Positions 17,383-26,347 are shown, counted from the first letter of the stretch. The stretch is DNA of 64,000 bases from Mycolicibacterium sp. GF69 (GCF_003284965.1 NZ_QMEW01000027.1:1-64000), one strand, 5' to 3'. Notes: generated from the letters alone by a model not told the origin. Numbers and translations: made by a program.

Positions 17383-19997
17383 GCGAGCGGGTGCAGTTCG
17401 ACTTCTGCTCACCGTTGACACTGCTTCAGCAGTGGCACGACCGTGCGGACGGCGCCGGACTGCGCGAAGTGTTGCTCACCGGCTACACCCTGGATCTGTT
17501 GTTTGTCGAGCAGCGGGCGGTTGCGTTGGCTCGTGGCATGGGCGCACGGGTGACGATTCTCAGCGATGCTCATCACGCCGTTCACGACCCTGTCGACGTG
17601 CGGCGTGCCGGCCGCGCTTATCAGCACGCACACGCAGTTTGTACCGGCGCGTTCCACCCGAAGCTCGCAGTCCTCGCCGGTGAGAACGACGTGTGGGTGG
17701 CGATTGGCTCGGGGAATCCGACGACCGCCGGGTGGGGCCACAACGACGAACTCTGGATCGTGGTGCGCGGGAGCCGATCACACGGTCCGGCAGCATTCGT
17801 TGACCTCGCCGACTGGCTGAAGGAACTTGCCAACCATCCGGCCGTACACATGCCGAGCTGGATCGCTGCCGTCGTCACTCAGATCGCGGACATGGTCCGC
17901 CCACAGACAGTCGAGAACTCGGCGGTGCGGATTCTTGGCAATCTCGACCGCCCGATTCTCGACCAACTGCCTGATCTGGCGGTGGATGCGTTGGGTGTCA
18001 GCGCCCCGTTCCTCGACCCCGATGCCGCGGCTCTCGCCGCCCTGGTCTCTCGACTGAAACCCAAGTCGCTGACGGTGGCGCTGCAACCTGGACTCAGCAG
18101 CTACGACGGCGGCAAGGTGGCCGCAGCCGCACGCGGCGTTAATCAGGTCGAATTCCGCTGGCTGTCTGAGCAAGGTAAGCGCCTCAGTCACGGAAAGCTC
18201 GTCGAGTGGTGGACAGGCGATGCGCTCAGCGCCATGGTGGGTAGCCCGAACCTCAGTCGGGTCGCGCTACTGATCGCCACCCGCGACGGCGGGAACTGCG
18301 AACTCGCCGCTGTTAGTCCGGTGACCGATTCGCTGCTGCCCCAGGGGGCCGCGGTGGAGGAATCTGAAATTCGGCTGCGCCATACCATCTCGCCCATCGA
18401 CAACCGCGCGACCGCAGTCGTGACGTTGCTCGGAGCACGGGCCAGCGACGGCGGCATCTCCGTCGAAATGATCTGCCGCAACGCCGCGCGAATCACAATT
18501 GAGATGGCGTCGACAGCCGCACCCGGGCAGTGGCGTTCGTACCACACACTCGAAATAACTGAGGACCGCCGGGGCGCCCTCGTTGCAGAGTTTCTGGCAC
18601 CAGAATCGGCGGGAGCCGCTGTTCGAGCGACCGCCACGATCGGCGATCAGACAATAACCAGTTCAGTGGTGTTCCTGACAGACACCGCAGCGTGCCTGCC
18701 GCGAACGGGCCAGGCTTCGACACCCCGGCTCACACGCGACTACACGACGGTCTTCGCCGATGATGAGCTGCGAGCCCGGTTTGAGAACGACCTCCTGAAG
18801 TTGTTGCAGGCCAATGCTGCCCACCGAGCTGCGGCACCCTCGGGCGTCACGACCCCGCGCGACGTCGCCGTGGACGACAATGACCGATGGGGGGCCTGGC
18901 TCAACGATGTTGAGGCAGCGCTGGGACCGGCACTGACAACAGGACTGTTTCCCGCAGCCCTGGCCACTACCCGTACCTCCGACTCGACCTGGGCTGTCGA
19001 CTCCACGGTCTCCCTGGACGCCGAGGAACCTCCTGACGACGAGCGCGAAGGCGAGAACGAGGCCGCCGACGACCTCTCGGATCGTCGCACCCCGCCGGAC
19101 ATCCCCGCCGAACAACGCCGACGGATGCGGGCTTGGGCGTCACAGTTACGCCGAGGGGTCACCGCGAATCCGGCGCCCGCCGTCCAACTTCGCATGCTGG
19201 TATCGCAACTGCACCTCGACATGCTCGCCGCAGGAGTGTGGGGGCCGGACGACGAAGAGTGGGCCGACCAACTCGCCGACGTCCTGATCACGACGCCACC
19301 GACGGCAGCGGATGACCTGCCAGACAGGGTCGAGCCATACGTCAGCGCCCTCATCGCCGTAGGTTTGGCGCTACTCGCTCAGGACGCCACGCTTCACGGA
19401 GGACGGCCACGCGACATCGTTCTGCAGCGAGCGTGGACAGCGATCGGTGACCATGCAGCCGACGCTGACCCAGAACTCATCGAGCACTACCTATATCAGC
19501 CAGCGCAGTGCTTCAGCCGTGTCGCAGATTGGCAGGACGTGGAGAGGGTCATCTCGCTGGCAAAGGCGTCCCGGGAAGACCCCTACGCCGAACTTCTCGC
19601 CGCCTTCGAGGCTGAAGGGATCGCCGTGGACTTGATCAATGCGGCATGGGTTGCCGATTGCGGGAACCTAGTCCCGAGGCGCTTCGCGGCCCGGATCGCC
19701 ACACTCGTCGAGCGTCACCGGAAAACCTACGCCGTCGTAGCCCGGGGTGCCCGGGGCAGCTGTGTCCTGCTCTGCCACAACAACACCCTCCTGCTCGCCG
19801 AAACACGCTCGCAGATTTGGAGGATCTTCCGGCGGCCATCGCCGCTAAGCACTCCAGCGACAATGCTCGCGGAGGGACTACCGGCAGGGAGTAGCTATCC
19901 GCGAGGTAAGAGTCCGGAGAAAATGCCTGAAAGCGTTGCACAACTGGCTAACTCAATTGGCGTGAACATCGCGATGGTGCTGGCTGAGCTAGCCTAA
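17379..19997 (+). CDS. Tandem phospholipase-D-like protein of the defence operon
   Basis: 872 residues, GTG start overlapping the previous stop. Two half-PLD motifs are present: FHPKLAVL with IGSGNPTTAGW (H near residue 91) and SHGKLVEWW with VGSPNLSRVA (H near 270). They would pair into one pseudo-dimeric active site, as in bacterial PLD nucleases. The second half (about 450-872) is unlike known domains. It has an acidic Asp/Glu-rich linker (about 540-570), a basic QRRRMRAWASQLRRG stretch and then a helical region. Probably a DNA-acting nuclease or target-sensing subunit; DISARM DrmC is also a PLD protein but much smaller. Ends the five-gene operon. Confidence 0.82.
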   Translation: MSERVQFDFCSPLTLLQQWHDRADGAGLREVLLTGYTLDLLFVEQRAVALARGMGARVTILSDAHHAVHDPVDVRRAGRAYQHAHAVCTGAFHPKLAVLAGENDVWVAIGSGNPTTAGWGHNDELWIVVRGSRSHGPAAFVDLADWLKELANHPAVHMPSWIAAVVTQIADMVRPQTVENSAVRILGNLDRPILDQLPDLAVDALGVSAPFLDPDAAALAALVSRLKPKSLTVALQPGLSSYDGGKVAAAARGVNQVEFRWLSEQGKRLSHGKLVEWWTGDALSAMVGSPNLSRVALLIATRDGGNCELAAVSPVTDSLLPQGAAVEESEIRLRHTISPIDNRATAVVTLLGARASDGGISVEMICRNAARITIEMASTAAPGQWRSYHTLEITEDRRGALVAEFLAPESAGAAVRATATIGDQTITSSVVFLTDTAACLPRTGQASTPRLTRDYTTVFADDELRARFENDLLKLLQANAAHRAAAPSGVTTPRDVAVDDNDRWGAWLNDVEAALGPALTTGLFPAALATTRTSDSTWAVDSTVSLDAEEPPDDEREGENEAADDLSDRRTPPDIPAEQRRRMRAWASQLRRGVTANPAPAVQLRMLVSQLHLDMLAAGVWGPDDEEWADQLADVLITTPPTAADDLPDRVEPYVSALIAVGLALLAQDATLHGGRPRDIVLQRAWTAIGDHAADADPELIEHYLYQPAQCFSRVADWQDVERVISLAKASREDPYAELLAAFEAEGIAVDLINAAWVADCGNLVPRRFAARIATLVERHRKTYAVVARGARGSCVLLCHNNTLLLAETRSQIWRIFRRPSPLSTPATMLAEGLPAGSSYPRGKSPEKMPESVAQLANSIGVNIAMVLAELA

Positions 19998-20677
19998 AGA
20001 GGGTCGTGATCCACGCGGGTGCGTGGAAGGCACCGCGAAGCTTGCTGAAACTAACCGTCTGACCCTTTGAACCAGGAAGACCGACCTCACCCCGAAGTCG
20101 GCATGGTTACCTTCCAGCCCCTGGAAATCTACTTACGGCCGATGTTCGTGAAGTTCCGCTTCACGTGCGCAGGAATGGCCGACATCAACGCAACGGGCTG
20201 ACCAAAGGCCGTGACACGAACTTCGCACTGAACACAATCAAGCGCCGCTTCGATGATCGCTATCTGGGTCGCGGACGTCGTGCTCAACGCCGTCCTGGTC
20301 CACGATCCAATCAAGATCATCTGGCCCGTCGAATACTTCGGATATGTCAGACCAGGTCCGCCACTCCCGCGGTGCCGGAAACTCGTCGGACGCCATCGTA
20401 TCCACCGCCTTCTGCCTCGGCCCGTGACTGCCCTAACCGACATCCAAGGGTAGCGGCGCCGGCCACGCGAAGCGGTCGTTGCTATGTGACTATCGCTCGT
20501 CGGTAAACCGACGGGGATCGATCATCTCGATGCGCAAGCGGATTCTGCATCTCCCGTTGGGTGAGTCCAAGATACGTCGCTGGGCTTCAGATCGTGCCGC
20601 GAGCCCAGATTGTGAACAGCAGGTGGGCTGCCGCCGCCGCCTCTCACGTGTCACCCCTGCCGGTGAGACTGACGCAT
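19998..20677. other. Non-coding gap after the defence operon
   Basis: No convincing gene is seen in these 680 bp. A short hairpin (stem TCCACGC/GCGTGGA at 20010-20027), 12 bp after the operon stop and without a T-run, could act as a terminator. Several short overlapping frames on both strands (including about 20129-20443 minus and 20253-20453 plus) have no start signal or recognisable protein. Confidence 0.5.
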
Positions 20678-20962
20678 GTGAGTGACACCGAGCCGCAGTG
20701 GCGGCACATCTGCGAAGTATGCGGGGTCGAGGAAATCCTGACCCCGGGCGATGCATTCAACCTCGGGTGGGACTATCCGCCGCGGATGGGCCAGTTCGGT
20801 GTCGTCGGCCCCCGTTGCTGCCCGAATTGCCCCAACGTCAGAACGGTCTGGTGGGCTCTCGCGATCGACGGCTATACCGAGGACATGCTGACCGAAGCGC
20901 AGCGGGCGACGGTCAGACGCATCGCCGGTGAGCCGCAATCCGTTGCGGTGCTCAGTGAGTGA
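20678..20962 (+). CDS. Small putative zinc-ribbon protein
   Basis: 94 residues from a GTG (VSDTEPQWRHICEVCG...). The protein has one CxxC pair near the start (CEVCG) and a second cysteine cluster RCCPNCPN about 35 residues later, the spacing of a zinc ribbon. The rest is acidic and helical at the C-terminus. No enzyme motif and no recognised family name. A longer in-frame opening from 20561 exists, but its first 39 codons read as random basic sequence. Isolated accessory gene in the island; function unknown. Confidence 0.6.
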   Translation: MSDTEPQWRHICEVCGVEEILTPGDAFNLGWDYPPRMGQFGVVGPRCCPNCPNVRTVWWALAIDGYTEDMLTEAQRATVRRIAGEPQSVAVLSE

Positions 20963-21055
20963 CTCGTAATGAGTCCTTGACGAGTGCCGTCGGGCAGCGG
21001 AACTCGTTCGCCAGCGGTACCGTCGGCTCTCCCTATCGCCTCACGGAGGTGTGCT

Positions 21056-21229
21056 GTGGCACAACGAAAACTGAAGAAGGTGGTCGTGTCGGACGAGGCC
21101 CTCAGGAACGCTGGTCGCCGCGCCACGAAAGCCTCGGCCAAGCTGGCAGGCAGGGTGGTCCCGGCTGACCATCGTCGGAGCGCGGCCGTCAAGGCATATC
21201 TCGCCAGACAGCAACCGGGGCAGCGCTGA
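21056..21229 (+). CDS. Small basic protein, unknown
   Basis: 57 residues, starting at a GTG preceded by GGAGG with 6-nt spacing, a strong start signal (VAQRKLKKVVVSDEALRN). Rich in Arg, Lys and Ala, with a short C-terminal SAAVKAYLARQQPGQR. Might be a DNA-binding or ribosome-associated micro-protein; no family was recognised. The ribosome site is the main evidence that it is real. Confidence 0.5.
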   Translation: MAQRKLKKVVVSDEALRNAGRRATKASAKLAGRVVPADHRRSAAVKAYLARQQPGQR

Positions 21230-21292
21230 GCTCGGAGACCTGTCGGTCTTGGCCGGTACGGTCCCGATGCGGCATTTGGGAAAGGGGCGCGG

Positions 21293-21523
21293 ATGGGTGA
21301 TGACTGGATCGCCGCGCGGCGGTTGGTGTCGGCACTTCGTTGCGGTGCCGTGTACAACTTCGTCGCTGTCGTCGACGAGACAGACACTGCTGGACGGTGG
21401 AAAGCGGTGGCGCTGGCATCAGTCGGCGAAGTGGCTGCGACCGCCAACCAGGTACTCGGATCAGCAGCCCAAGATTTCCTGAACAGCGATTGGCAGCTGT
21501 GCTCGACCGACGTCGGCAGATAG
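21293..21523 (+). CDS. Small hypothetical protein
   Basis: 76 residues (MGDDWIAARRLVSALRCGA...). Its composition is balanced and acidic, unlike the Arg-rich shadow frames around it, and it reads as a small folded alpha/beta protein (VYNFVAVVDETDTAGRWKAVALA). A GGAAAGGGG lies 5' of the start. No family recognised. Sits between two other small accessory genes, on the same strand. Confidence 0.45.
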   Translation: MGDDWIAARRLVSALRCGAVYNFVAVVDETDTAGRWKAVALASVGEVAATANQVLGSAAQDFLNSDWQLCSTDVGR

Positions 21524-21572
21524 GTGAAACTTGACGTGAATCCCCAGTGCTATTGGATCGAGTGGTGCAGCG

Positions 21573-21905
21573 TTGCCCGTGGCCGTCGATCTCCGTGAAC
21601 TGACCCTGTTCGTCAGCGACGTCGATGCGACCGCGCGCTTTTATGAAGCGATCGGACTGGCGTTTTTCTGCATCGAGGAACCGGAATATCCGCGCCATTA
21701 CGACGGCGAACTGGGGCTGCAGCTGTGGCCGGCGACCGCGCGCCGCCCGGTGAGCTCTGTGCAACTCGGCTTCGTGGTCGAGGATATTTCGGCCACCGTG
21801 AGGCGGCTTGACGCCCTCGGAGCGTCGTGGACCTGCGACCTGCCAAACTTCGTGCGCACCTCGGACCCCGAGGGCAACAAGATCACCTTGACGCAGCGCC
21901 GATGA
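21573..21905 (+). CDS. VOC/glyoxalase-fold protein
   Basis: About 110 residues (TTG at 21573 or GTG at 21579). Typical vicinal-oxygen-chelate half-unit: opening LRELTLFVSDVDATARFYEAIGL, a central beta region, and the family's closing RTSDPEGNKITL. The usual metal ligands are only partly apparent: the H of the first strand is replaced by E/T in ELTLFV, so it may be a binding or resistance-type VOC protein rather than a metal enzyme. Substrate unknown. Cargo gene of the island. Confidence 0.75.
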   Translation: MPVAVDLRELTLFVSDVDATARFYEAIGLAFFCIEEPEYPRHYDGELGLQLWPATARRPVSSVQLGFVVEDISATVRRLDALGASWTCDLPNFVRTSDPEGNKITLTQRR

Positions 21906-21976
21906 CGTAACGACCCGAAAATGTTGGCCCGCCGTGGTTACCTACCCACCGACCGTCGTCTGTAGGGAGAGGCAGA

Positions 21977-22636
21977 ATGGCAGCATTTGAATACACTCAG
22001 TGGCGTCATCGGTGGCCCGAAGTGGTTGTGCAGCGCCGTACCGACGAGGCCGTCGCATTGTTGACGCGCTACTACGCCGTCACCGCTGCCGGACGACCGG
22101 CCTATTCAGGATCGCAATTCGAGGCAATGGCCGCGCTGAACAGTGATCCGTATTCGATTGGGCCCGCGGACTTCACCGCCGCCTCAATGCTCAGCGTCGA
22201 TATCCCTGCCCAGGCGGCGATCCGCCTGTTAGGTCGCGACGCCCGCGACATCACCGCTTTGCTGCACGACATCCCGGTGGACGTCGACACCGTCACCATC
22301 GACCCCGACGACCTCGTGGCCGGTGGGCCTGCCAGCCGGTTGTGGCAGGTGCTGCGCCGAGGTAACGACGGTATGGGAAGAACCCGGACCAGCAAGCTCA
22401 TCGCTGCCAAACGTCCGCGGCTCATCCCTATCTGGGACAGCTTCGTTGAGAAGGCCACCGGCCTGGACACCGTGGACTACTGGCGACAGTTCCAAGCCGT
22501 CCTCGCCGCCGACGACCGAGCGATATGGACGTGGTTGACGCAAATCCGCAGCGATGTGCCAAATATGCCTGCTGCGGTGTCGAATCTGCGGATCCTCGAC
22601 GTGCTGCTGTGGATGACAGTCGATCAGCAGCGCTAA
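21977..22636 (+). CDS. DUF6308-family protein
   Basis: 219 residues; the ATG follows GTAGGGAGAGG, a good ribosome site. The pattern FTAASMLSVDIP ... ASRLWQVLRRGNDGMGRTRTSKLIAAKRPRLIPIWDSFV matches the actinobacterial DUF6308 proteins, in which the C-terminal half resembles a helix-hairpin-helix/glycosylase-like fold (RxxxSKLIAAKRPRLIPIWD). No biochemical function is established. Often found in accessory DNA. Standalone, between the VOC gene and a non-coding gap. Confidence 0.7.
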   Translation: MAAFEYTQWRHRWPEVVVQRRTDEAVALLTRYYAVTAAGRPAYSGSQFEAMAALNSDPYSIGPADFTAASMLSVDIPAQAAIRLLGRDARDITALLHDIPVDVDTVTIDPDDLVAGGPASRLWQVLRRGNDGMGRTRTSKLIAAKRPRLIPIWDSFVEKATGLDTVDYWRQFQAVLAADDRAIWTWLTQIRSDVPNMPAAVSNLRILDVLLWMTVDQQR

Positions 22637-23035
22637 CGGGTCTGCGACGGTAACCCCACTCAAGGGCCGCCCGCCCGGCTCACTGCAGTTTCCGTGGAAA
22701 ACCGTTGGCACGCAGCCCTACTGACTGCAATATGATCTACAACACATTTATTTGGATCCGCGGGGATCTGGCAGCTCTGGGTCCCGCTGGTGTTGTGGTG
22801 GGCAGTGTTGCATTTCGTAACCGGCATCTTTCGACCCCGCTGCACGTCAGCGCGCTGCGATCGTTACCACTGGTGGAAACGTTTCCCGCAGAGGGAAATT
22901 GCTATGTGCCGCCCAAAGTTCAGGATGCGCCGGATGACCAGACACGCGCAGATCATGGCTACCGCGATCACCTCAAGTAACGGTTTAGCTTCAGCCATGC
23001 CGGTGCTGTACCGGCAATTCGACCGGAGGCGAGCA
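22637..23035. other. Non-coding gap upstream of a ribbon-helix-helix gene
   Basis: About 400 bp. Frames crossing it (such as about 22705-22980 plus) lack a start signal and have no family resemblance. It probably holds the promoter of the small gene at 23036; no motif strong enough to annotate was seen. Confidence 0.4.
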
Positions 23036-23221
23036 ATGGACAGACCACACAACAGGGTGCGGGAGCGGGTCCGGGTCGAGTTACGGCTGCCACCTCATGT
23101 GGCCCAGATGATCTACGACCGTGCCCAGCACTGGGATGTCTCACTGTCCGAGGCCGGATCACGTCTTATCCGGATCGGCCACGACGGCTGCGATAACGAC
23201 GCTACGGTCTTGCCCCGCTAG
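23036..23221 (+). CDS. Small ribbon-helix-helix-like protein
   Basis: 61 residues; the ATG at 23036 has GGAGG 7 nt upstream. The segment VRVELRLPPHVAQMIYDRAQHWDVSLSEAGSRLI (positions about 12-45, broken here only for description) has the beta-strand then two-helix pattern of CopG/Arc-type DNA-binding proteins, including the LPPHV...A...VSLSEA signature. Could be an antitoxin or a regulator of the adjacent recombinase module. No toxin gene was seen next to it. A longer in-frame opening from 22790 looks like untranslated leader. Confidence 0.55.
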   Translation: MDRPHNRVRERVRVELRLPPHVAQMIYDRAQHWDVSLSEAGSRLIRIGHDGCDNDATVLPR

Positions 23222-23324
23222 ATCGCACAAGGCCTGACGTGCGCTGGCCATCCGGCTGAGCGCCCCCAGAGTGAGGAGGAACGGCTACCAGAAACTGTTG
23301 ACGTAGGGCACTTTTCGTCGGAAA

Positions 23325-23362
23325 CCCGTAAGAAACGGGAAAAGCCGGGCTGCAACCCGGCT
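23325..23362 (+). promoter_or_regulatory. Two tandem hairpins ahead of the recombinase module
   Basis: Stem 1 is CCCGT/ACGGG (23325-23339). Stem 2 is AGCCGGG/CCCGGCT with a 6-nt loop (23343-23362), right after AAAA. The pair lies about 60 bp before an AGGAGG ribosome site. It may be an attenuator, an mRNA leader, or a recombinase-recognition structure at the element end. Confidence 0.4.
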
Positions 23363-23432
23363 CTCCGTCCGCCGCAAGATCGCGGCGACCTCGTTCCCTT
23401 GGAACCTTCGCCAGATCCACTTAGGAGGAACT

Positions 23433-23501
23433 TTGTTCATTTCATCGTGTTCGCATGCGCATGTCAACGGCTGTGCCGGTGTGTCGCGGAGCGTGTGCTG
23501 A
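23433..23501 (+). CDS. Possible 22-residue cysteine-containing leader peptide
   Basis: A TTG 4 nt after AGGAGG opens a 22-codon frame with three Cys (MFISSCSHAHVNGCAGVSRSVC). Its TGA overlaps the ATG of the next gene (TGATG). That geometry implies translational coupling of the recombinase to a short upstream frame. The reading is tentative: the spacing is tight, and the longer in-frame opening of the recombinase (from 23399) crosses the same region. Confidence 0.35.
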   Translation: MFISSCSHAHVNGCAGVSRSVC

Positions 23502-24550
23502 TGGGCCGCCACGACGCCATGGCCGCCGCCGCCGACGACTGGGAGCCGGAGAAGCCGGTGTCCAAGACCGGACACGACCGAGCCGACGGCCAACGCCACG
23601 TGCTCGCGCCGTTCCACCACGACATCGACGAGCAGCGCTATCGAGCGTTGGCAGGCCTCACCATCAGAGGCGTCAATCCGAGCTACCTGGTGCCCGCGCT
23701 GGAATCAGCCAAACGCCTGTGGTGCCGCCTGGGTGACTTCGCGCTGTCTACCGATCGGATTTCGGCGGCTCATCTAGCGCGGTACCTGGCGTTCGAGGCC
23801 GAACGGGTCGGCACCTTCGACTACCGAACAGCGTTGCGTCGGGCCAACGTCGACCGGCACCTCATGGACATCGCCACCCGGAAAACCAACCGGTCCATGC
23901 GCACCATCAGGTGGATTCTGTATGACGCCGGCCGGTTGGTGCACCCCCGAGAATACCCGGAGGCGCGCACCCTGCCCGCCCCCCGCACCAAGAGAATCGA
24001 CGCGGCTTCGCCGCAGGACATTCATCACTGGTACGCCCTGGCGCCGACCCTGCCAAAGTGGCTCCGACGACGCCTCACGCTCTTACTGGATCTCTGCTAC
24101 GGCGCCGGCGCGCGGCCGCCCGACTTCAAGGTCTTGAGGGGCACATCCATCACAAGCGAGACCATCGACGGCCGACCCATCGCCATCGTGCGCTTGCAGA
24201 ACACCGCTGGCGGCACACGGCTCGTTCCCGTGACCGATCCCGACATCTCCAGCCGTCTATTGGCCCTTGCCAAGGCCAAGGAATCGGACTATCTGTTACC
24301 GGCCACCACGGGAGAAGTGGAGCGCAACGCGACCAACCGCATCGGTGAACAACTCCGCGCTCGCGGTCACCGCAGCATCAGCGCAGCCGCGCTGCGCAAC
24401 CGATGGATCCTCGACCTCGCCGCCCGCGTACCGGCAGCACTGCTTCTGCAACTCGCCGACGTGATCGACGTCCAAGTCCTCGCCGACCAACGCACCCAAC
24501 TCCCCACCTACGGCATCCATCGCGCGATCGCCCTCATGACGGAAAGCTGA
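23501..24550 (+). CDS. Tyrosine-recombinase-like protein
   Basis: 349 residues from the ATG at 23501. An N-terminal SAM-like helical region (about 30-120) precedes a C-terminal domain resembling phage integrases: LLLDLCYGAGARPPDFKVLRG supplies the first Arg, NTAGGTRLVPV is the beta-hairpin, and SAAALRNRWILDL occupies the HxxR box. The His of HxxR is replaced (AALR) and no clear tyrosine context is seen beyond LPTYGIHRA, so it may be a diverged or non-cleaving partner. It lies 3 bp upstream of a DDE-transposase gene, suggesting a two-protein mobile element. Confidence 0.65.
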   Translation: MGRHDAMAAAADDWEPEKPVSKTGHDRADGQRHVLAPFHHDIDEQRYRALAGLTIRGVNPSYLVPALESAKRLWCRLGDFALSTDRISAAHLARYLAFEAERVGTFDYRTALRRANVDRHLMDIATRKTNRSMRTIRWILYDAGRLVHPREYPEARTLPAPRTKRIDAASPQDIHHWYALAPTLPKWLRRRLTLLLDLCYGAGARPPDFKVLRGTSITSETIDGRPIAIVRLQNTAGGTRLVPVTDPDISSRLLALAKAKESDYLLPATTGEVERNATNRIGEQLRARGHRSISAAALRNRWILDLAARVPAALLLQLADVIDVQVLADQRTQLPTYGIHRAIALMTES

Positions 24551-24553
24551 ACC

Positions 24554-26332
24554 ATGATCACCGACTTCGAAAAGTCATACCGCCTGTCAGACAGCCTCTT
24601 CCGTGAGGCCAAGGTCATCATCGAACGATCACAGGCGGCGGAGATGATCAACGATTTCCATGACCAGCACCGCGGCGCCGGCGGACAGGGCTGCGCCGGA
24701 ATCGGCTACACCATCTCCGCCGTCCTTGTTGCCGCCCTGGGGCTGTTGATGCTGGGGCGAACCCCGACCTACAGGGCCATCCAGCAGGCCATCGGCGACC
24801 TCACGCCGCGACAACTCGCCGAAGTCGGCATGCGAGGACAAGACACCTCCCGCATCTTCGCCGACCGCACCGAGCAACGCCGCGAGCGGACACGCTTCGT
24901 TGCCTGGCTCAACCGCCGCCTCGCACCACTGGATCCCAGCCCCGACCAACCAGCACGACGAATCACCAACGCCGAACACCGCCGCATCATCGCCCGCCGC
25001 AGCACCGAACAATGCGCAGCGAGCGGGGAAGCCACCGAACGCCTGCGAACGGTCATGAACCGCATCGTCTTCGGGTCCATCGTCGAACCGCACCCACCCG
25101 AGGCCTTCGGCGACATCGTGGCCGACGAGACGATCTTCGACCTCGCCGGCCCGTCAGCAGGGCTGGGCATAAAACCCGACAAACAGCGCGGAGCCGCATA
25201 CTTCGGCAGCTACTACTCCCGAGACAAGCACTCCACCACCGTGCACCAAGACGCCAGCGGCGGCGGCAAGCGGGGCTTCGGGATCGGACTCACCGCTGTC
25301 ATACGTGTTGGACCACCGGAGCAGCTGCACGCGTTCGCCCCCGCCATCATCGGGATCGACGTCCATCCACCTACCTCCGGGAGCACCGAAGGACTCGACG
25401 TGGCGATCACTCACGCCAAACGCAATGGCCTCGACACCCGGCGCGCGGGACGGGCACGCCTGCCCCGCCTCACTGTCGATATGGGCTACAACCCCAAAGA
25501 CGGCTTCGCACGCCTCATGCTCGACCACCAGTACGCCGCCGTCGTGCGGTACCCACAGCACTGGACACTCACCGATACCGCGGCCAACCCACCCGGCGCC
25601 ACCACAGACGTCCCGCCGGGACCCATCCAGTTCGCCGGCTCGTTCTACTGCCCGGCCGCGGCCGACCTACTTGCCCAACACCACATGCCCAAGACCCGCG
25701 ACCTGCTGGCCGACAACGGATGGGAGGCGCACGACCGCCGCCTGGCGAGTGTCCTGCCCTTCCTGATGGGCTTGAACTCCCGGCCGCGACTGAGCCGACC
25801 ACGTGGACGCCCACCCTTGGGAGTCGAACCACGACTCGACGTGAAGGCGGAGTTGGTCTGCCCTGCCGTGCAGCTTCGCGTCCAATGCCCACTCAAACCG
25901 GCGTCGATGACACGCGCCGCCTTCGGCGCCCCGACAGCAGCGCCGACCTGGCAAGCAAGCGACCGGCAATGCTGCGCCCAATCGATCGTCACCGTCACTC
26001 TCACACCCAGTCAGCTCAAGAAGGCGCAGTGGGGACCAGTTGGCGCCAGCTGGGAACACACGCTGTACTTCGAGGCAGCGCGCGCTCGAACCGAGCAGAC
26101 CTTCAGCATCCTCAAGTCGGCCCACGTCACCAAGCTCGTCGATCTCAAATGGGGTCCCCGACGCGAACCCATGGTCAAGCTTCTGATGGCGCTCGCCGTG
26201 GCCAGCACGAACCACCGCATCCAGAAGACCTACCGGTCACGCCAGGCTCGTGAAGAATCCATCGACGTCCGCCGACGGCAGCTCCGCGACCACCTCGGAC
26301 ACGATCCTGCCAAGACACCGCCCCTGACCTGA
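24554..26332 (+). CDS. DDE-type transposase (592 aa)
   Basis: 592 residues, starting 3 bp after the recombinase-like gene. Acidic residues fit a DDE catalytic triad: IVADETIFDLAG (about 190), LPRLTVDMGYNPKDGF (about 312) and FEAARARTEQTFSILK (about 515). The last segment is typical of IS4-like/IS1182-type transposases, where the E lies in a helix ahead of a KxxH-like turn. A cysteine-bearing insert (YCPAAADLL, ELVCPAVQLRVQCPL) sits between D2 and E. No terminal inverted repeats were identified by eye. The neighbouring repeats at 7795 and 26641 may belong to this element or to the whole island. Confidence 0.75.
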   Translation: MITDFEKSYRLSDSLFREAKVIIERSQAAEMINDFHDQHRGAGGQGCAGIGYTISAVLVAALGLLMLGRTPTYRAIQQAIGDLTPRQLAEVGMRGQDTSRIFADRTEQRRERTRFVAWLNRRLAPLDPSPDQPARRITNAEHRRIIARRSTEQCAASGEATERLRTVMNRIVFGSIVEPHPPEAFGDIVADETIFDLAGPSAGLGIKPDKQRGAAYFGSYYSRDKHSTTVHQDASGGGKRGFGIGLTAVIRVGPPEQLHAFAPAIIGIDVHPPTSGSTEGLDVAITHAKRNGLDTRRAGRARLPRLTVDMGYNPKDGFARLMLDHQYAAVVRYPQHWTLTDTAANPPGATTDVPPGPIQFAGSFYCPAAADLLAQHHMPKTRDLLADNGWEAHDRRLASVLPFLMGLNSRPRLSRPRGRPPLGVEPRLDVKAELVCPAVQLRVQCPLKPASMTRAAFGAPTAAPTWQASDRQCCAQSIVTVTLTPSQLKKAQWGPVGASWEHTLYFEAARARTEQTFSILKSAHVTKLVDLKWGPRREPMVKLLMALAVASTNHRIQKTYRSRQAREESIDVRRRQLRDHLGHDPAKTPPLT

Positions 26333-26347
26333 GGAGACCCAACCCGC

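Noticed and set aside
20129..20443. Overlapping short frames on both strands
   Set aside because: No start signal, random-looking composition, none preferred over the others.
22705..22980. Plus-strand frame of 91 codons before the RHH gene
   Set aside because: No ribosome site, overlaps a longer out-of-frame opening, no resemblance to known proteins.
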